Assembly (NCBI GenBank): GCA_019096065.1
Contig: JAGUCH010000002.1
Coordinates: 17,186,501 to 17,250,500 of the forward strand
Source: Paracyclopina nana
Taxonomy: Eukaryota > Arthropoda > Copepoda > Cyclopoida > Cyclopettidae
Length of the DNA stretch: 64,000 bases
Direction: 5' to 3'
The notes under the pieces were generated by a model. The model was not told the DNA's origin and did no database searches. It saw only the letters and a list, made by a program, of their open reading frames with translations. Of this stretch, positions 1-11,574 are shown one piece after another (the first letter of the stretch is position 1; the number at the start of each line of letters is the position of its first letter). The translations under genes and the position numbers were made by a program.

Positions 1-228
1 GGGCGCTAGAAGGTGGATGCAGGTGCTGAAGCACCTGAGGTAGGTGCTGAAGGTGCTACAGGTGCATGTCCTTTAGATCCAGGGCGCTAGCAGGTGGTTG
101 TAGGTGCTCATGCAACTGAGACAGGTGCTGCTTGTGGTGCATGGGCATGCCCCGCAGATCCAGGGCCTCTTGGGTCGACCCCTTGGGTATCGGGGTGACG
201 ACATTGGGCTGTCTCACTGGTCTCGTAG
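1..228 (-). pseudogene. Left half of a decayed copy of the LMX1 last exon
   Basis: Positions about 110-228 match 1935-2090 of the intact LMX1 last exon at most bases (shared run around the GCATGCCCCGCAGATCCAGG segment), but frame and codons are no longer kept. The copy lies 3' of the parent and in the same orientation. It is cut at 228 by a repeat-armed insertion and resumes at 1671. It probably extends left of the window. Confidence 0.8.
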
Positions 229-1670
229 GACTCCTACCCTTGGATCGACAACGGACCAGCCGTGGATAGACTGCGACGAACCGGCCTCGGATCGACGAAA
301 CGGATCGTCCCTGGATCGACTACTACTACGGACAGTCCCCAAATCGACGAGACGGATCATCCTTGGATCGACTGTTAGAACACACAGTCCTTGGATGGAC
401 CAGGACTGACATGTATTTGGTTAGACAAAAAAATGAACTGTACTTGGATAGACAAGACGAATCATCCTTGGATCGACTATGAGAACATACAGTCCCTGGA
501 TCGAATAACGGATCGTCCTTGGATAGACAAAAGACGGGTTGTACTTGCATCGACGGGACGAATCAGCCTTGGATCGACTGAGAGAACAGACTGTACTTGG
601 ATCGACTGGGAAAACATACTGTACTTGGATCGACTGGGAAAACGGACTGTACTTGGATAGACTGGGAAAACAGACTGTACTTGGATAGACTGGGAAAACT
701 TTATTTTTTAGCTTTGCCAACCACCATTTAGTAGCAGTATGCACAGAAGTCAGAATTTGAGGCTTGAAATTGAAAACAATCGAAAATTCCGTTTCAAAGC
801 TGGCAACACTTTTGCTGTCAGAGTTAAAACTCAAATAGTTGAAAGTGCTCAAAAAATGAGGTACAGCTTAAAATGTTAGTCAAATTTTCGAAGCATGCTA
901 TTAATTGTTTCTTAATTCCAGGAAGCAAATAATATTGATTGGTTTATTGCCTTGCCCTCAAAAGGAGACTGAAACAAAAGAGCTTTTTAAAAAAGCTTGT
1001 AAAGGAATGCTGCAGCTTGCAAGAAAATACTCTTTCTGCACTTATATTCCGATGGAGAAAAAGTTCCTTAAAAATGGACATGCCATTGATGGCTACTTTT
1101 CTGATGGCCTACACTTGAATGCTTGTGGAGCATCTGTCTATGCAAATTATTTGTACCAATGGCTTATGGCTTTGCCTAAGAAATAGATGTCTAATTTTAT
1201 CAGATATTATTTCATCATTTGGCAATCTATCCAAGGACAGTCTGTTCTGAGAGTCTATCCAAGGACAGTCTGTTCTGGTAGTCTATCCAAGGACAGTCTG
1301 TTCTGACAGTCTATCCAGGGACAGCTCGTTCTAGTCTATCCAGGGACTGTTTGTCATTGCAGTCTAACTTAGTACAGTACGTTCTAGCTGTCGATCCAAG
1401 TACGATCCGTTTTTCGATTCAGGGACAGTCTGTTCTGTCAGTCTATCCAAGCACAGTTCGTTCTAGTCGATCCAGGTCCTGCTAAGTCGTAGTAGTCGAT
1501 CCAAGGATGATCCGTTTCATTGATCCAAGGACTGTTCGTCTTCATATTCTATCCAAGGACGATCCGTCTCGTCGATCCAGGGACTATGGGTTCTGTCTGT
1601 CTATCCAAGGATGATCCGTTGCAGTCTATCCAGGGACAGTATGTCCTAGTCGATCCAAGTACGGCCGCCC
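229..1670. mobile_element. Foldback-like element with tandem-array inverted arms
   Basis: The left arm (229-690) is an array built on TTGGATCGAC / TTGGATAGAC units with AGAACAGACTGTACTTGG spacers. The right arm (about 1212-1670) is the same array in reverse complement (GTCTATCCAAGGACAG units). A unique centre (691-1211) lies between. The element is flanked by a 9-bp direct repeat GTCTCGTAG at 220-228 and 1671-1679, which the uninterrupted parent exon has only once (as GTCTCGTCC). Long inverted arms made of short tandem repeats are the hallmark of foldback elements, and 9-bp target duplications are known for Drosophila FB. No transposase is seen. Confidence 0.75.
922..1186 (+). CDS. Last exon of an SGNH/GDSL-type hydrolase, partial
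   Basis: An open frame follows a plausible acceptor (TTAATTCCAG, ending at 921) and stops at TAG 1184-1186. The peptide has a β-strand-like IILIGLLPCP start and a DGLHLNACG segment near its end, which fits the D-x-x-H catalytic block V of SGNH hydrolases. The upstream Ser, Gly and Asn blocks are not in the window, so this is a terminal fragment. It sits in the centre of the foldback-like element at 229-1670, so it is either captured host sequence or part of a transposon protein; SGNH domains occur in some LINE ORF1 proteins. Function in this state is doubtful. Confidence 0.5.
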
Positions 1671-1735
1671 GTCTCGTAGTAGGTAGCAATGTCATCCATA
1701 ATATCGAAAACCAGCTTTATTGTCATCACTGTGAC
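1671..1735 (-). pseudogene. Right half of the decayed LMX1 last-exon copy
   Basis: This matches about 2083-2145 of LMX1 (AGGTAGCAATGTCATCCATA versus AGGTAGCAATGTCGTCCATA). With 1-228 it makes one copy interrupted by the element at 229-1670. The 9-bp duplication lies at its left edge. Confidence 0.75.
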
Positions 1736-1828
1736 AATGTGCTGTATTTAAAATATTTGCTGAAATGCTGCACTGAAGAGCCCACTTTTATTGAAACAAA
1801 TATGGCATGTAAATGACATAGAACAACT

Positions 1829-4800
1829 TCACATTTGGGTGAAATACGAGTCCTGCATGAGATACAGCTTGTCAATGGGGTTGGCGCTGTGCAGCGACTC
1901 CACCCCCGGGGGCACAGCATGGGCGCTCGCAGGTGGGTGCAGGTGCTGGTGCACCTGAGGCAGGTGGTGGAGGTGCTGAAGGTGCTGGGGGTGCATGGGC
2001 ATGCCCCGCAGATCCAGGGCCTCCTGGGTCGACCCCATGGGTATCGGGGTGACGACATTGGGCTGGCCAGTCTCACTGGTCTCGTCCGAGGTAGCAATGT
2101 CGTCCATAGGATCGAAAACGAGCTCGTCGTCACTGTAGCAATCCTCGTGGGAAGCAATGGAGTCGGTGCCATCAAAGTTCTCCTTGCCGCCGCCGCCGCC
2201 GCCGCTCTTGCCGCCGCCGCCACTTGCTTTCCCGGAAGAGCCCTCGCCGCCGCTCTTGTCTTTGCCCTTTTTCCCGCCGCCGCCATTGCTGCTCCCGTCC
2301 TTGTCCATTTTCCCGCGTCTCTGCATTTTCTTCATTTTCGCCCGCTGATTTTGGAACCAAACTTGGACCACTCGCACACTCAGACCTGTTTCTTTGGCCA
2401 GGCTTTCACGCACCTGAAAATTGAAAAATTAAGGGTAATGGCCGAATTTGCAAGTTACCTTGCTTGATTAGTTGAGCTAGCTCAGTTGGTTTTAGCTAAG
2501 TTAAGCTAGCTGAAATGCTGACACTTTTGGAACGCTCTGTATAAATATAGATGCTTTAGATTGCTTAGATAATCATCTTTGCGTATTTGTGCCGTTTTCA
2601 GGTTAATTTTTGCTATATTTTCTATATTTGGACTGTTACTTGCCTGTGCTCAAATATATAGATGATTGTAAGATCAGCCATCTATGATATAGGAGCAAAT
2701 TTATATGATTTTAGACTTTAAAATATAGATGATTTTAGACTTTTCAAAAAATACAGATGATTTTAGACTTTAAAGTATAGATGACTTTAGACTTTGAAAT
2801 ATAGATGATTTTAGACTTTAAATTATAGATGATTTTAGACTTTGAAATATAGATGATTTCAGACTTTTAAAATATAGATGAATTTAGTCTTTAAATTATA
2901 GATGATTTTAGACTTTAAAATATAGATGATTTTAGACTTTAAAATATAGATGATTTTAGACTTTTCAAAAAATATAGATGATTTTAGACTTTTCAAAAAA
3001 TATAGATGATTTTAGACTTTAAAATATAGATGATTTTAGACTTTTAAAATATAGATGACTTTAGACTTTTAAAATATAGATGATTTTAGACTTTAGCCAA
3101 GCTCAAGCAAATTATCGGCTTTTGAATTATTGTATAATACTTGGCTCTTTTAAAATCTGTGTTTAGGGAAAATAATCAGAACAATTATGATTTCTTTTTC
3201 ATTTTAGAGCAAGGAAAATCCAAGAATTACTTATTAAAGAGCTAAAATAATAGCTCCAATTTTATAGGGCAAAAAAGCCTGAAAAATTTTGAGCCAAAAG
3301 CTCAATATTTTACTTGATTTTTATTCCAAAAAAGCATTTAAAAAGTTTTTTGGCTCTTTTTCTTTTCTGCATTCATCAAGCTCAGTAATAATTTGGTACA
3401 GTAGAATTTTTTTAGCATATTTTATTTATATTTATACAGACCCCTTTTGAAGCTAAGCTCAGCTCGGCTAATCAACTTAACTAAAAAAGCTCAACTTTTA
3501 TCCTCACTTAACTTGACTAACCAGTCAATATGGGAACGCCCTTAATTCAATGCTAATGTGCCAAATATAGTATAAATAGCACATTTATGGGATTTTGCTC
3601 AAAAATCGGAATTTGGCTTGAAAATTAATTTTTGCGCCTAAATTGAAAACTTCAGTCATAAACAATTGAATCATTTGCTTTTTCTATGCTAGAGAAATTG
3701 TACCAAAAAAGAAGTAAATGTCAATTGGGCTATTTTTAAGCTGATTTCCAACCTAAAGTTCATTTTGAATTTATTCCCAGTAGTAAAACTTTAAAAATGC
3801 ACCACAAGGCTAATTTTAAATCTTGCTATAAATATATTTTTAAAGGTGTATATCTTACCTTTCTGCATGGTTTTGGACTGATTTCAAAGGAGGCCTTAAA
3901 TTGCCTTCTTTGTGCAGCTGTCAGAATTGTCCTCGGCCTTTTTGGCCCTCTTCGGCCATCACGTTGACGTCCAGGTGTGCCCTCCACGACAAAATCATCT
4001 GTGACACCTGAAACATGGAGCATTTTTCAATCGAGTTCAGGAAATGTCATTCCCGACCAGAAATTTTCACAAATTATCTGAATGTAGTTGTTACATGTTT
4101 GAACTTTGTCATTTTGCCAAAAAATTGTGGGAAAACTTTGGGAAATACTAGGCACAATGGAAACAGCTGGAAAGCTTGAACCTTAAGTCATCTTTTTTAG
4201 TTTTGAGATTTTTTTAAAAAGAATTCATTCAAATTTTGTGTTAGAACACAACATTGATAGTTACTTAAAACTCAGGTCCATTTTCACTGATTTTATTTGA
4301 TGAAAAGTTACTTTACTTCAATTTCACTTAAAAATGGTTATACATTTGATCTTCATGAACAAAAAATCCCAAAGATGTGTGTTGCTTAAAAAAAATTAAT
4401 TTTGAAACTTTCCAATCATCCACCTATCTGCTGAGCCAGCTCAGTGCAGCAAGATTTTTTATGAATGTCAAAAAAATAGCTGAGAAATAGCCGGTTTTGG
4501 CAAATTTGCTTTTTTGGCAAAAAATCAAGGAAAATCTGGAAAATTGAGTTTTCTCATTTTCTTGCTTTTATTTTTTTTACCCATTGAAGCAAAAAAGATG
4601 GCCAAAGGCTCAAGCTTTCCAATGATATCCAAAGTGTCTAATATTTCCCTAATTTTGGTCTAATATACTAACAGCCTTATCAGCAATGTAAAAGAAACCA
4701 AAGGTTTTAAAAAAGGCAAATTGGCTTGCTTGATTTAACTCAAGTTGGAAGGCAGTTCATGTTACGTAATGACATAAACTCTTTGTTGACTAAAAGTACA

Positions 4801-6892
4801 ACTTTAAATCAGGGTTATTTTGGGGCATGAGGGCTCATAATTTTCTGGTCGGGTTAAGCCACTCATTACCTTGTTGTCCATCCTGAACGAATTCTGAGTG
4901 GGATGAGCTGTTATTGGCAGTCGCCGAGGAATTGAATCCCTGCACCATGAAACATTCTTTCTCGTAATCCGTCATGCAAACCAGCTGCAAAGATTTGTGC
5001 GTTAAAGCGCGGAAAAACCACCGGAAAGTTATCAACTCATCCGCTAGATGGCGCTCTACGATTTGTGGTTGCTTCTTGGCGGAAATTGTGTTAATTTTAG
5101 AAACCTGCCATACTTCAAAAAATGCCTGGCATTTCAGATCAAATCTCCTCAATTTAAAAAATGAACTTTTTGGTATCTCGAGCCTATTATAAAAAAATGA
5201 CCCAGTTATGTAAAATGCTTCATTGTATAAATCCGCATTTTGTTACAGTAGAAATTGCTCATTATCGCCATTCGCCCTTCAAAAATGCCAGAATGCAAGG
5301 ATAGCAAAAAAATTAACTTCTGGCATTTCATGAGAAGCCTGCTTTGAAAGCGTATGAAAAATTGCCTGAACTAATCTCGACCAGAAATCTTCAAAAGTGT
5401 AATTTTGCTAGATTCGCAGCGCCATCTATCCTAGCAACTTGAGCAAGTACATTTGGCATGGCTGTGCTTCATAGACGACCTATAATTCGCAATTATTTGG
5501 CTTTTGATTATGCCCAAAACTTCATAGATATAACTTGATTAAGCCAACAAATGGCTCCCCTTCAAGCCACAAAATATTAAGCCTCTCACACCAATTTTCA
5601 AGCTTTTCATCGTTGAAACCATATTTTCAAAGCCTGGCCCCGCAAATCATCCATTCAAGTTGCTTTAACTAATCGCATGACAAGTTCCGCACTTTGCAGT
5701 TTTTCCAAAAGTACTTGCTCGTAAAGCGCCATCTGGCGAAAAAGTTTTTCCCTCCACTGCCTTATACATTAGGGCGATCCCTTATTCGAATTGTTAGTCA
5801 AGTTACGTTGCTAAAATAGCAACCTTACTTGATCAGTAAAGTTCAGCTTGTTCTAGCCAAGTTCGGTTCGTTTTAGCAATGTTCAGTTGACCGCTGAGCT
5901 GACACGCCAACGCGTTGTACATCAGCAGCTGATGAGCAAAGTTAGCTTTTCTCAATAAAGCGAGCTTCAGTTACTATGCATGTGAGAACACTTTTTGTAG
6001 CCAAGTTCAGAACTTAACTGGCCAAGCAAGCTAGTACTACATAAAATCAAGCTAAGTTAAGCTCTACCTACATAAATATCTGGGAACGGAACTGAACTAA
6101 ACTTAACTTGACTTACTGGCCAACACGGGAACGCCCTATTATTAAGGCATTCACATATTGACCTGTTAGTCAAGTTAAGCTAGGAAAAAAGCTAAGTTCA
6201 GTTCAGTTCCGTTCCCAGATATTGATGTAGGTAGAACTTAACTTAGCTTAATTTTACGTAGTAGTAGCTTGCTTGCTAAGCTAAGTTCAGTTGCCGAACT
6301 GAACTTGGCTACAAAAAGTGTGTAACATAGCATAGTAACTGAAGCTCGCTTAATTGAGCAAAGCTAACTTTGCTCATCAGCTGCTGCTGTACAACGCGTT
6401 GGCGTGTCAGCTCAGCGGTCAACTGAACATTGCTAAAACGAACCGAACTTGGCTAGAACAAGCTGAACTTAACTGATCAAGTAAGGTTGCTATTTTAGCA
6501 ACGTAACTTGACTAACAATTCGAATAAGGGATCGCCCTATTATTGACACTTACCTGACCGGCGCGCACGACATACTGGTCGCCTCTGTTGAGCGTTCTGC
6601 CGCAAACGGTGCAGACAAAGCAGGCAATGTGGTAAATGGAGAACCTGGTCCTCATCACGAGGTCATGGGGCAAAAGGCATTGGCCACACCGGCCGCACTT
6701 GACCCCGAACCGCCGCTCGTAATCGCCCCGGCACAAAAGTCTGCCTTCCTTGTAATAGCATGAATTGGTCAGGGGAGCTTGGCACTCTGAGCAAAAGAGG
6801 CAATCTTCATGCCAAGGCGAATTGCCCACCCGCATCACAAAGCGGTCGTAGATGACCTCGCAGCAGCCTTCGCACACCTCTGACCCCGTCAT
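1829..6892 (-). CDS. LMX1: LMX1-type LIM-homeodomain transcription factor
   Basis: Exons in transcript order are 6892-6554, 4984-4870, 4007-3859 and 2413-1829, with phases that close to 395 residues. Exon 1 encodes both LIM zinc-binding domains (starting [13 protein letters not shown], then CGRCGQCL...). Exon 2 completes LIM2 at [15 protein letters not shown]. Exon 3 carries the homeodomain start [16 protein letters not shown], and exon 4 its recognition helix [15 protein letters not shown] Gly/Lys/Ser-rich linker follows, then the LMX-typical C-terminus [17 protein letters not shown]1 proteins are nuclear regulators of neuronal and limb or appendage patterning. The ATG at 6892 directly precedes LIM1; an upstream exon is possible because an acceptor-like TTTCCCAG lies just before it. 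All three introns hold repeats: a palindromic element, a CCCGACC-ended element and a tandem array. A broken copy of the last exon lies downstream. Confidence 0.93.
2690..3095. repeat. Tandem repeat in LMX1 intron 3
   Basis: About 18 imperfect copies of a unit of about 21 bp, consensus ATATAGATGATTTTAGACTT. The array lies between GCTAAGTTAAGCTAGC-type sequences (about 2470-2515 and 3450-3545) that are partly inverted and end in GGGAACGCCC, resembling ends seen inside the element at 5772-6537. It may be the body of a related decayed element. Confidence 0.8.
4052..4853. mobile_element. MITE-like element (CCCRACCAGAAA ends) filling LMX1 intron 2
   Basis: Inverted ends CCCGACCAGAAATTTT (from 4052) and TTTCTGGTCGGG (to 4853). 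It occupies nearly all of the 862-bp intron (4008-4869) and stops 16 bp from the donor. Relatives lie at 9914-10983, 11600-12543, 22137-22672, 30649-31250, 49564-49832 and 50123-50819. No protein is encoded. Confidence 0.7.
5400..5768 (-). mobile_element. MITE of the TAAGCC family (LMX1 intron 1)
   Basis: A ~370-bp member of a dispersed family. One end reads TAAGCCAGTGGAGGGACAAA, followed by AGATGGCGCTTTTTGAGCAA. The other end, in reverse, has GCTAGATGGCGCTGCGAATC near ACGCCTTA. An internal GAGCAAGTA...TACTTGCTC inverted pair is shared by all copies. This copy is in reverse orientation inside LMX1 intron 1. Confidence 0.75.
5772..6537. mobile_element. Near-palindromic TIR element in LMX1 intron 1
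   Basis: The two halves are inverted copies of about 380 bp each. The ends are GGGCGATCCCTTATTCGAAT and its complement, and the flanking dinucleotide is TA on both sides (5770-5771 and 6538-6539). A TA duplication suits Tc1/mariner-mobilised MITEs. The element begins 16 bp inside the intron donor. A fragment of the same family lies at 8687-8760. Confidence 0.8.
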
Positions 6893-6964
6893 TTTTTCCC
6901 CCAAGACTGGGAAATGACATGGATGCTTTCGCGCAAAATTAAATCATCCGCAATCGCCGCTGAA

Positions 6965-6987
6965 GCGCGCGCGCGCGCGCGCGCGCG
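6965..6987. repeat. Alternating (GC)n tract
   Basis: A 23-bp pure GC dinucleotide tract about 75 bp upstream of the LMX1 start codon, in otherwise AT-rich DNA. It could adopt Z-DNA; any promoter role is inference. Confidence 0.9.
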
Positions 6988-7144
6988 GCTTTCTCTTTCT
7001 TGTAGGTGCGAACTTTGGGTGGGGACTCGCTTTTTGAGAGCCAATGAGGTGACCAAGGTGAGTGAAAAAGCCCTGGCCTTTTGGCCTTTATTTCTCCTCT
7101 TTGAGCCTTTTTGAGGCATTTTTTGAAAAGGAGCTATGCACATT

Positions 7145-8040
7145 AGTTGCATAACAATGATTTTGATGCAGGGCGACCCTAGCGGCCTTTTTGGGCAACA
7201 GCTGGGATTTCTGCGTGCTTGGGATTTGAGTAGTAGTTTGAAATACAAGGAGAAGGAGTGCAATCAAACTTTTTAAAGGATTACTTCATATTTTATTAAA
7301 AGCCATTGGATACTTGTTATTAAGACATTAAGAGACAAGATGCTGAGCATAAGTAAAATGAAAGCAGGCTGTAAATAAAAAATAATAATTATTAGCCCTA
7401 AAAAGGTACGTGGCTTGACTCTTAAAAAACAAAACATGATTTTGAGCTCAACTCCCAAGTGTCTCTTCACAAATGTCTTGGTTATGATGCTGTTGTCTAT
7501 TCTATTTACAATTTTTAAAATTAAATTGTTTTGTCCTTAAGCCATATAATGCATTGAAAAAAAGCTCCGCTCAAATAATCCAAGGCGGGAAAGCATTCCT
7601 GCTCAGAGGCAAAAGACTTGGACGCCTAATTGTTTGATTTGTATATAGACAATAGTATCATAACAAATACATGCCATCTACCGACAATTTGAAGGAACAC
7701 TTGGGAGTTGAGCTCAAACTCTGGTTTCCTTTTTTTAGGTCGAGTTGCTTTTTTTTGGGCGATCCATTAGTACTAAATGGTTACTTTTATTTTACTTAAA
7801 CTTAGCATCAGGACTCAAACATCTTGGTAATTAGTATCTAATGGTTATTAAAGATTAAAAACTAATATGATTCTCCAAATAGTTGCATGACTCTAATTTG
7901 CTTGGGTCTTTTTTCAAACTGTTACTCGAATCATAAAAAGGCTCATCTTTTTTTCTCTAGAAGTGTCAGCTGAAAATCCCAGCTGTTGCCCAAAAAGGCC
8001 GCTAGGATCGCTCTACATCATTGTTATCAATGATCAATAT
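7145..8040. repeat. Inverted-repeat element, non-coding
   Basis: The segment CTAGCGGCCTTTTTGGGCAACAGCTGGGATT (about 7180-7215) recurs inverted at about 7975-8010, with further nested inverted pairs (GAGCTCAACTCCCAAGTG at about 7448 and its inverse at about 7700). It looks like a foldback or MITE relic of about 900 bp. No gene is seen between 6893 and 8638. Confidence 0.55.
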
Positions 8041-8638
8041 TATCAAAATTAATATCGCTATATGATACTGATGTGAATTGAAAAAAATGCAAAATGCCGA
8101 TTTTTCTACCTTTTTTACATACATATTTTTTCATCCCCAACAAATTCATCAATTTTATTACCTATCTTGTGGAATCAATTTTTTTTTAGCTTCTTTTAAA
8201 AGCCACACTCAGTGGATCAAAGCAAAATGCTCAAGTAATCCAAGACGGCTTATTTGGACGCCTAATTCCACTAGCATTTTCTGCATTGTGTAATACATGA
8301 GGAATTTGGCATCAGAGGGTCGATTTTTTACTCCTTCTTCTTCCATTTGTTGTCGTGGCAGCAACATGATATAACGAGAATCTTGTTGAGCTCGGAGAAA
8401 CCATTGCCATTCCACGCATATTTTCCGCGCTTATTGTGATCGTCGCTCGGTATTTAGGGGATGAAAGATCCTGCCATATTACAGCCAGGGGTGGAAAATG
8501 GATGTGCAGCTTTCACTTTGCTTCGACGGCGGAATTCGTGGTAACACGTGCGCGCGATCGTCACACGTGTTTAACTTGCCATCAAACGTCGGCAGCGGAC
8601 GCCATGCTGTTACCCGGATATATTTTATTAATGCACTA

Positions 8639-9353
8639 TAAGCCAGTCGAGGGACAAACTTTTCCGCTAGATGGCACTATAAGCTGAACTTAATTGATCA
8701 AGTAAGGTTGCTGTTATAGCAACATAACTTGACTAAAAATTCAAATAAGGGATCGCCCTAATGTATAAGCCAGTCGAGGGACAAACTTTTTCGCCAGATG
8801 GCGCTTTTCGAGCTAGGACTTTTGGAAAAACTGCAAAGTGCGGAACTCGTCATGCGATTAGTTAAAGCAAATTGAATGGATGATTTGCGGGGCCAGGCTT
8901 TGAAAATATGGTTTCAACGATGAAAAGCTTGAAAATTGGCGTGAGATGCTTAATGTTTTGTGGCTTGAAAGTGCGCCATTTGGTGTGTAGATTAAGTTAT
9001 ATCAATGAAGTTTTGGACATAAGTGCGTCAAAAGCGAAATAATTGCCTATTATAGGTCGTCTATGTAGCGCAGCCATGCCAAATGTACTTGCTCAAGTTG
9101 TTTAGATAGATGGCGCTGCGAATCTAGCGACTATACGCCTTTGGCTAAACTTTTGAAGATTTCTGGTCAAGATTAGTTCAGCAGGCAATTTTTCACACGC
9201 TTTCAAAGGAAGTTTTGGGCTTAAGTATGTCAAAAGCAAAATAATTGCCTATTTTATGTTGTCTATGTAGTACAGCCATGCCAAATGTCATTGCTCAAGT
9301 TGCTAGGATAGATGGCGCTGCGAATCTAGCCACTTTACGCCTTAGCCTTATAG
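8639..9353 (+). mobile_element. Composite TAAGCC-family MITE with nested fragment
   Basis: The 5' end of the MITE (8639-8686) is interrupted by a fragment of the GGGCGATCCC element (8687-8760). It then restarts at 8763 as a full copy whose 3' half is repeated again to 9353. The AGATGGCGC landmark occurs several times, showing the internal duplication. Confidence 0.65.
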
Positions 9354-9913
9354 TATTCTAGTTGTTAATGTTAATGTTAATGTTAATGTTGAAACTACCC
9401 TTTTACAATTTCACCACAACCAGAATTTTCCCCAAGTCACAATTAATTTTCTATCAATTACTAATTATGAAATTACAACAGTCTTACTTCCCATGATAAA
9501 CAATCAAAGGTGAAGTGGCAAAGGGCCTGTTCACCTGTTTACTATGACATGATGACTTTATTATGAAATACCACAGCTAAAGAAGGTTAAAATGAATGAA
9601 ATGCCTAATAACAGTAATGAAAACAAAAAAATGCATAAATTATTAGTTATTGTTTTTATTGCATAATGCAGTAAAAACTCCACGTTGCATTAATAAAGTT
9701 TTATTGAGGGCTATTTTGGGCTTGGTTGGCCTTAGAAAGTTTCAAGGCCCAAATTGATGCTTTCTCCTACATTTAAAGTAGGTTGACTAGAATAACATTT
9801 AAATATGTGGCCTCTGACGTGAACCCAATTGACGCATGTATTTTTGACATTTCCAATTTTTCCATTTGCCTTGAACTGTAAAGGCTGTTTTTATTTTTAA
9901 GCTGGCCTCCTAT

Positions 9914-10983
9914 CCCAACCAGAAATTTTGAGCTTTAGCAGCCCTAAATAACCCAGATTAAAAGTTGAACGTAACGTCATTATGCAACATTAAATGCCTT
10001 GCCACCACAGTAATATCTATTTATATATGTAAACAATTTATAAAACAAGCTAATAAAATGGCTGAGCAAATTTTGTAATGTAAAAATCGAGTGGCAACTT
10101 TGCGGGCTCGACCTTGCAAGGGCCAAGTGATGCTACGAGATTTTTACTTTGCAAAATGAGCTCAGATATATTGTAAGCCTGTTTTATAATTTGTTTACAC
10201 ATTTGTTTATATATATATATATATATACTATATATACAATTTTATGTGATGGAAAGTAATTTTCAAATGTTAATGAAGTTACCAGACCAGGCAATCTTGA
10301 CTTAGCATCTGATCCATTACTTTGAAGGCTGGGGTTGAGAGGCCCTCAGTAGGGCAAGAGTAGTTGAAAGCGTTAATCAATCAATTAAAAGTTGTGTATT
10401 TTGAATTTGGCACTTTTTGGAGCTAAAAGATCTGTTAGATCCAGTTTTGTCTGGTATCTCTGATATAGACTCTTCTCTTCTACTAAGCTTAGCTCAGCTT
10501 AGAAGAAGAATAAAAAGGAATTCTATCATTTTTTAACTGTATTGGTAGCTCAGTCGATGGAGCACAGGACTCTTAATTGTGATGTTCAAGGTTCGATCCC
10601 CATATGGGAACTAGGCATTTTTCCTCCTTTTTTCTGCAATGGGATTTACTTCTTGGACAGTATCATGGTCTCTGGTCAAACAGAGGAGCAACACACCTTA
10701 TAAAATACTTTACAATGTGTGTCACTTGATAAAGTAAAACGTCAGAGCTTTGATATATGTATAGTAATATGAACTGAGACGAATTGGTAAACTGAATTAT
10801 ACATGCGAAAATTGCTTTCCATCCTATAAAATGCCAAACACCAATCGTCCACATCACCTTTGATTTTTTGACATCATCGGCAGTAAGTCAGTTAATGTTA
10901 CATATCGACATAAACATGGGCAAAACGAACTTGACCCAACAAGTTACAAGTGCTTTCAGAAAGCTTGGGAAAATGTCTAGTTG
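9914..10983. mobile_element. Decayed CCCAACC-family element
   Basis: Ends TCCCAACCAGAAATTTTGAG (9913 on) and GGGAAAATGTCTAGTTGG (to about 10983) are degenerate forms of the family ends. Inside are an (AT)n run (10208-10235) and a tRNA-like segment. No gene is visible between 9354 and 11300. Confidence 0.45.
10541..10613 (+). tRNA. tRNA-Lys(CUU)-like degenerate sequence
   Basis: It has a D-arm (GCTCAGTCGATGGAGC), the loop GACTCTTAAT with a CTT anticodon and a T-arm GGTTCGATCC. The acceptor and anticodon stems pair poorly, so it is more likely a tRNA pseudogene or a SINE head than a working tRNA. Confidence 0.35.
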
Positions 10984-11322
10984 GTATGTACACTGTGTTC
11001 ATGTTCGGCTGAAGAAAAGGACAAGAATTAATTAAAGCTCCGGATTAGATTGTTTTCTGCACCCACACAGCTAGGGTCTCATATTATATTTGGTGACAGC
11101 AGTGGGAGGATAAAGTGTCATTGATCGCAAGGGAGCCAAGTTAAAGACTTTCTAAGTGAGACTTTGCTTCCGCCAGAGGGATCAGCGAGCCACATAACGG
11201 GGATCTGCAGCACATTCCGTCCCTTATTGACACAGACTGCTGCTGTCTAAATAGGAATACGAAAGAGGCAATATGCTGCCCTAGCTCCCCATGTCATCCT
11301 CGGAGGCAACACGTGCATCCGG

Positions 11323-11574
11323 ATGCCATCATGGCAGCTGATGCTGCTGCTGTATCCAAATATGCTCCAAAAGTTTTCAAGAGCTTGTTGGTCAAGACCC
11401 CGGGCAAAGTCGAGGCCACGTGCTCCCCTGGGGATTATCCTCGATTCCTGCAGAGATCAAACAGAAGAGGAAGACAGGCGAATTCGTGTCCCTTTGTTCA
11501 TTTCACGCGTCGTCATGCAACAAATATGCGAGGATGCCCACCTGGAAAGTCTGAGCAAATACACATCTTCATAA
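11323..11574 (+). other. Open frame of unknown identity, possible terminal exon
   Basis: An open frame ending in EDAHLESLSKYTSS and a TAA stop. It is more GC-rich than its surroundings. Its last ~20 codons recur, slightly changed (EDAQLASLSKYTSS), in each of the following 272-bp tandem repeats. I do not recognise the protein. The arrangement resembles the downstream 3'-end copies of the recognised genes here. Confidence 0.3.

Noticed and set aside
6892-6904. Earlier LMX1 start at 6904
   Set aside because: That codon is TTG; the first ATG in frame is at 6892.
7260-8690. Small open frames in 7.2-8.7 kb
   Set aside because: No start context, motifs or splice-supported continuation; the region is inverted-repeat DNA.
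10541-10613. Functional tRNA-Lys gene
   Set aside because: Internal promoter boxes are present, but acceptor and anticodon stems do not pair adequately.
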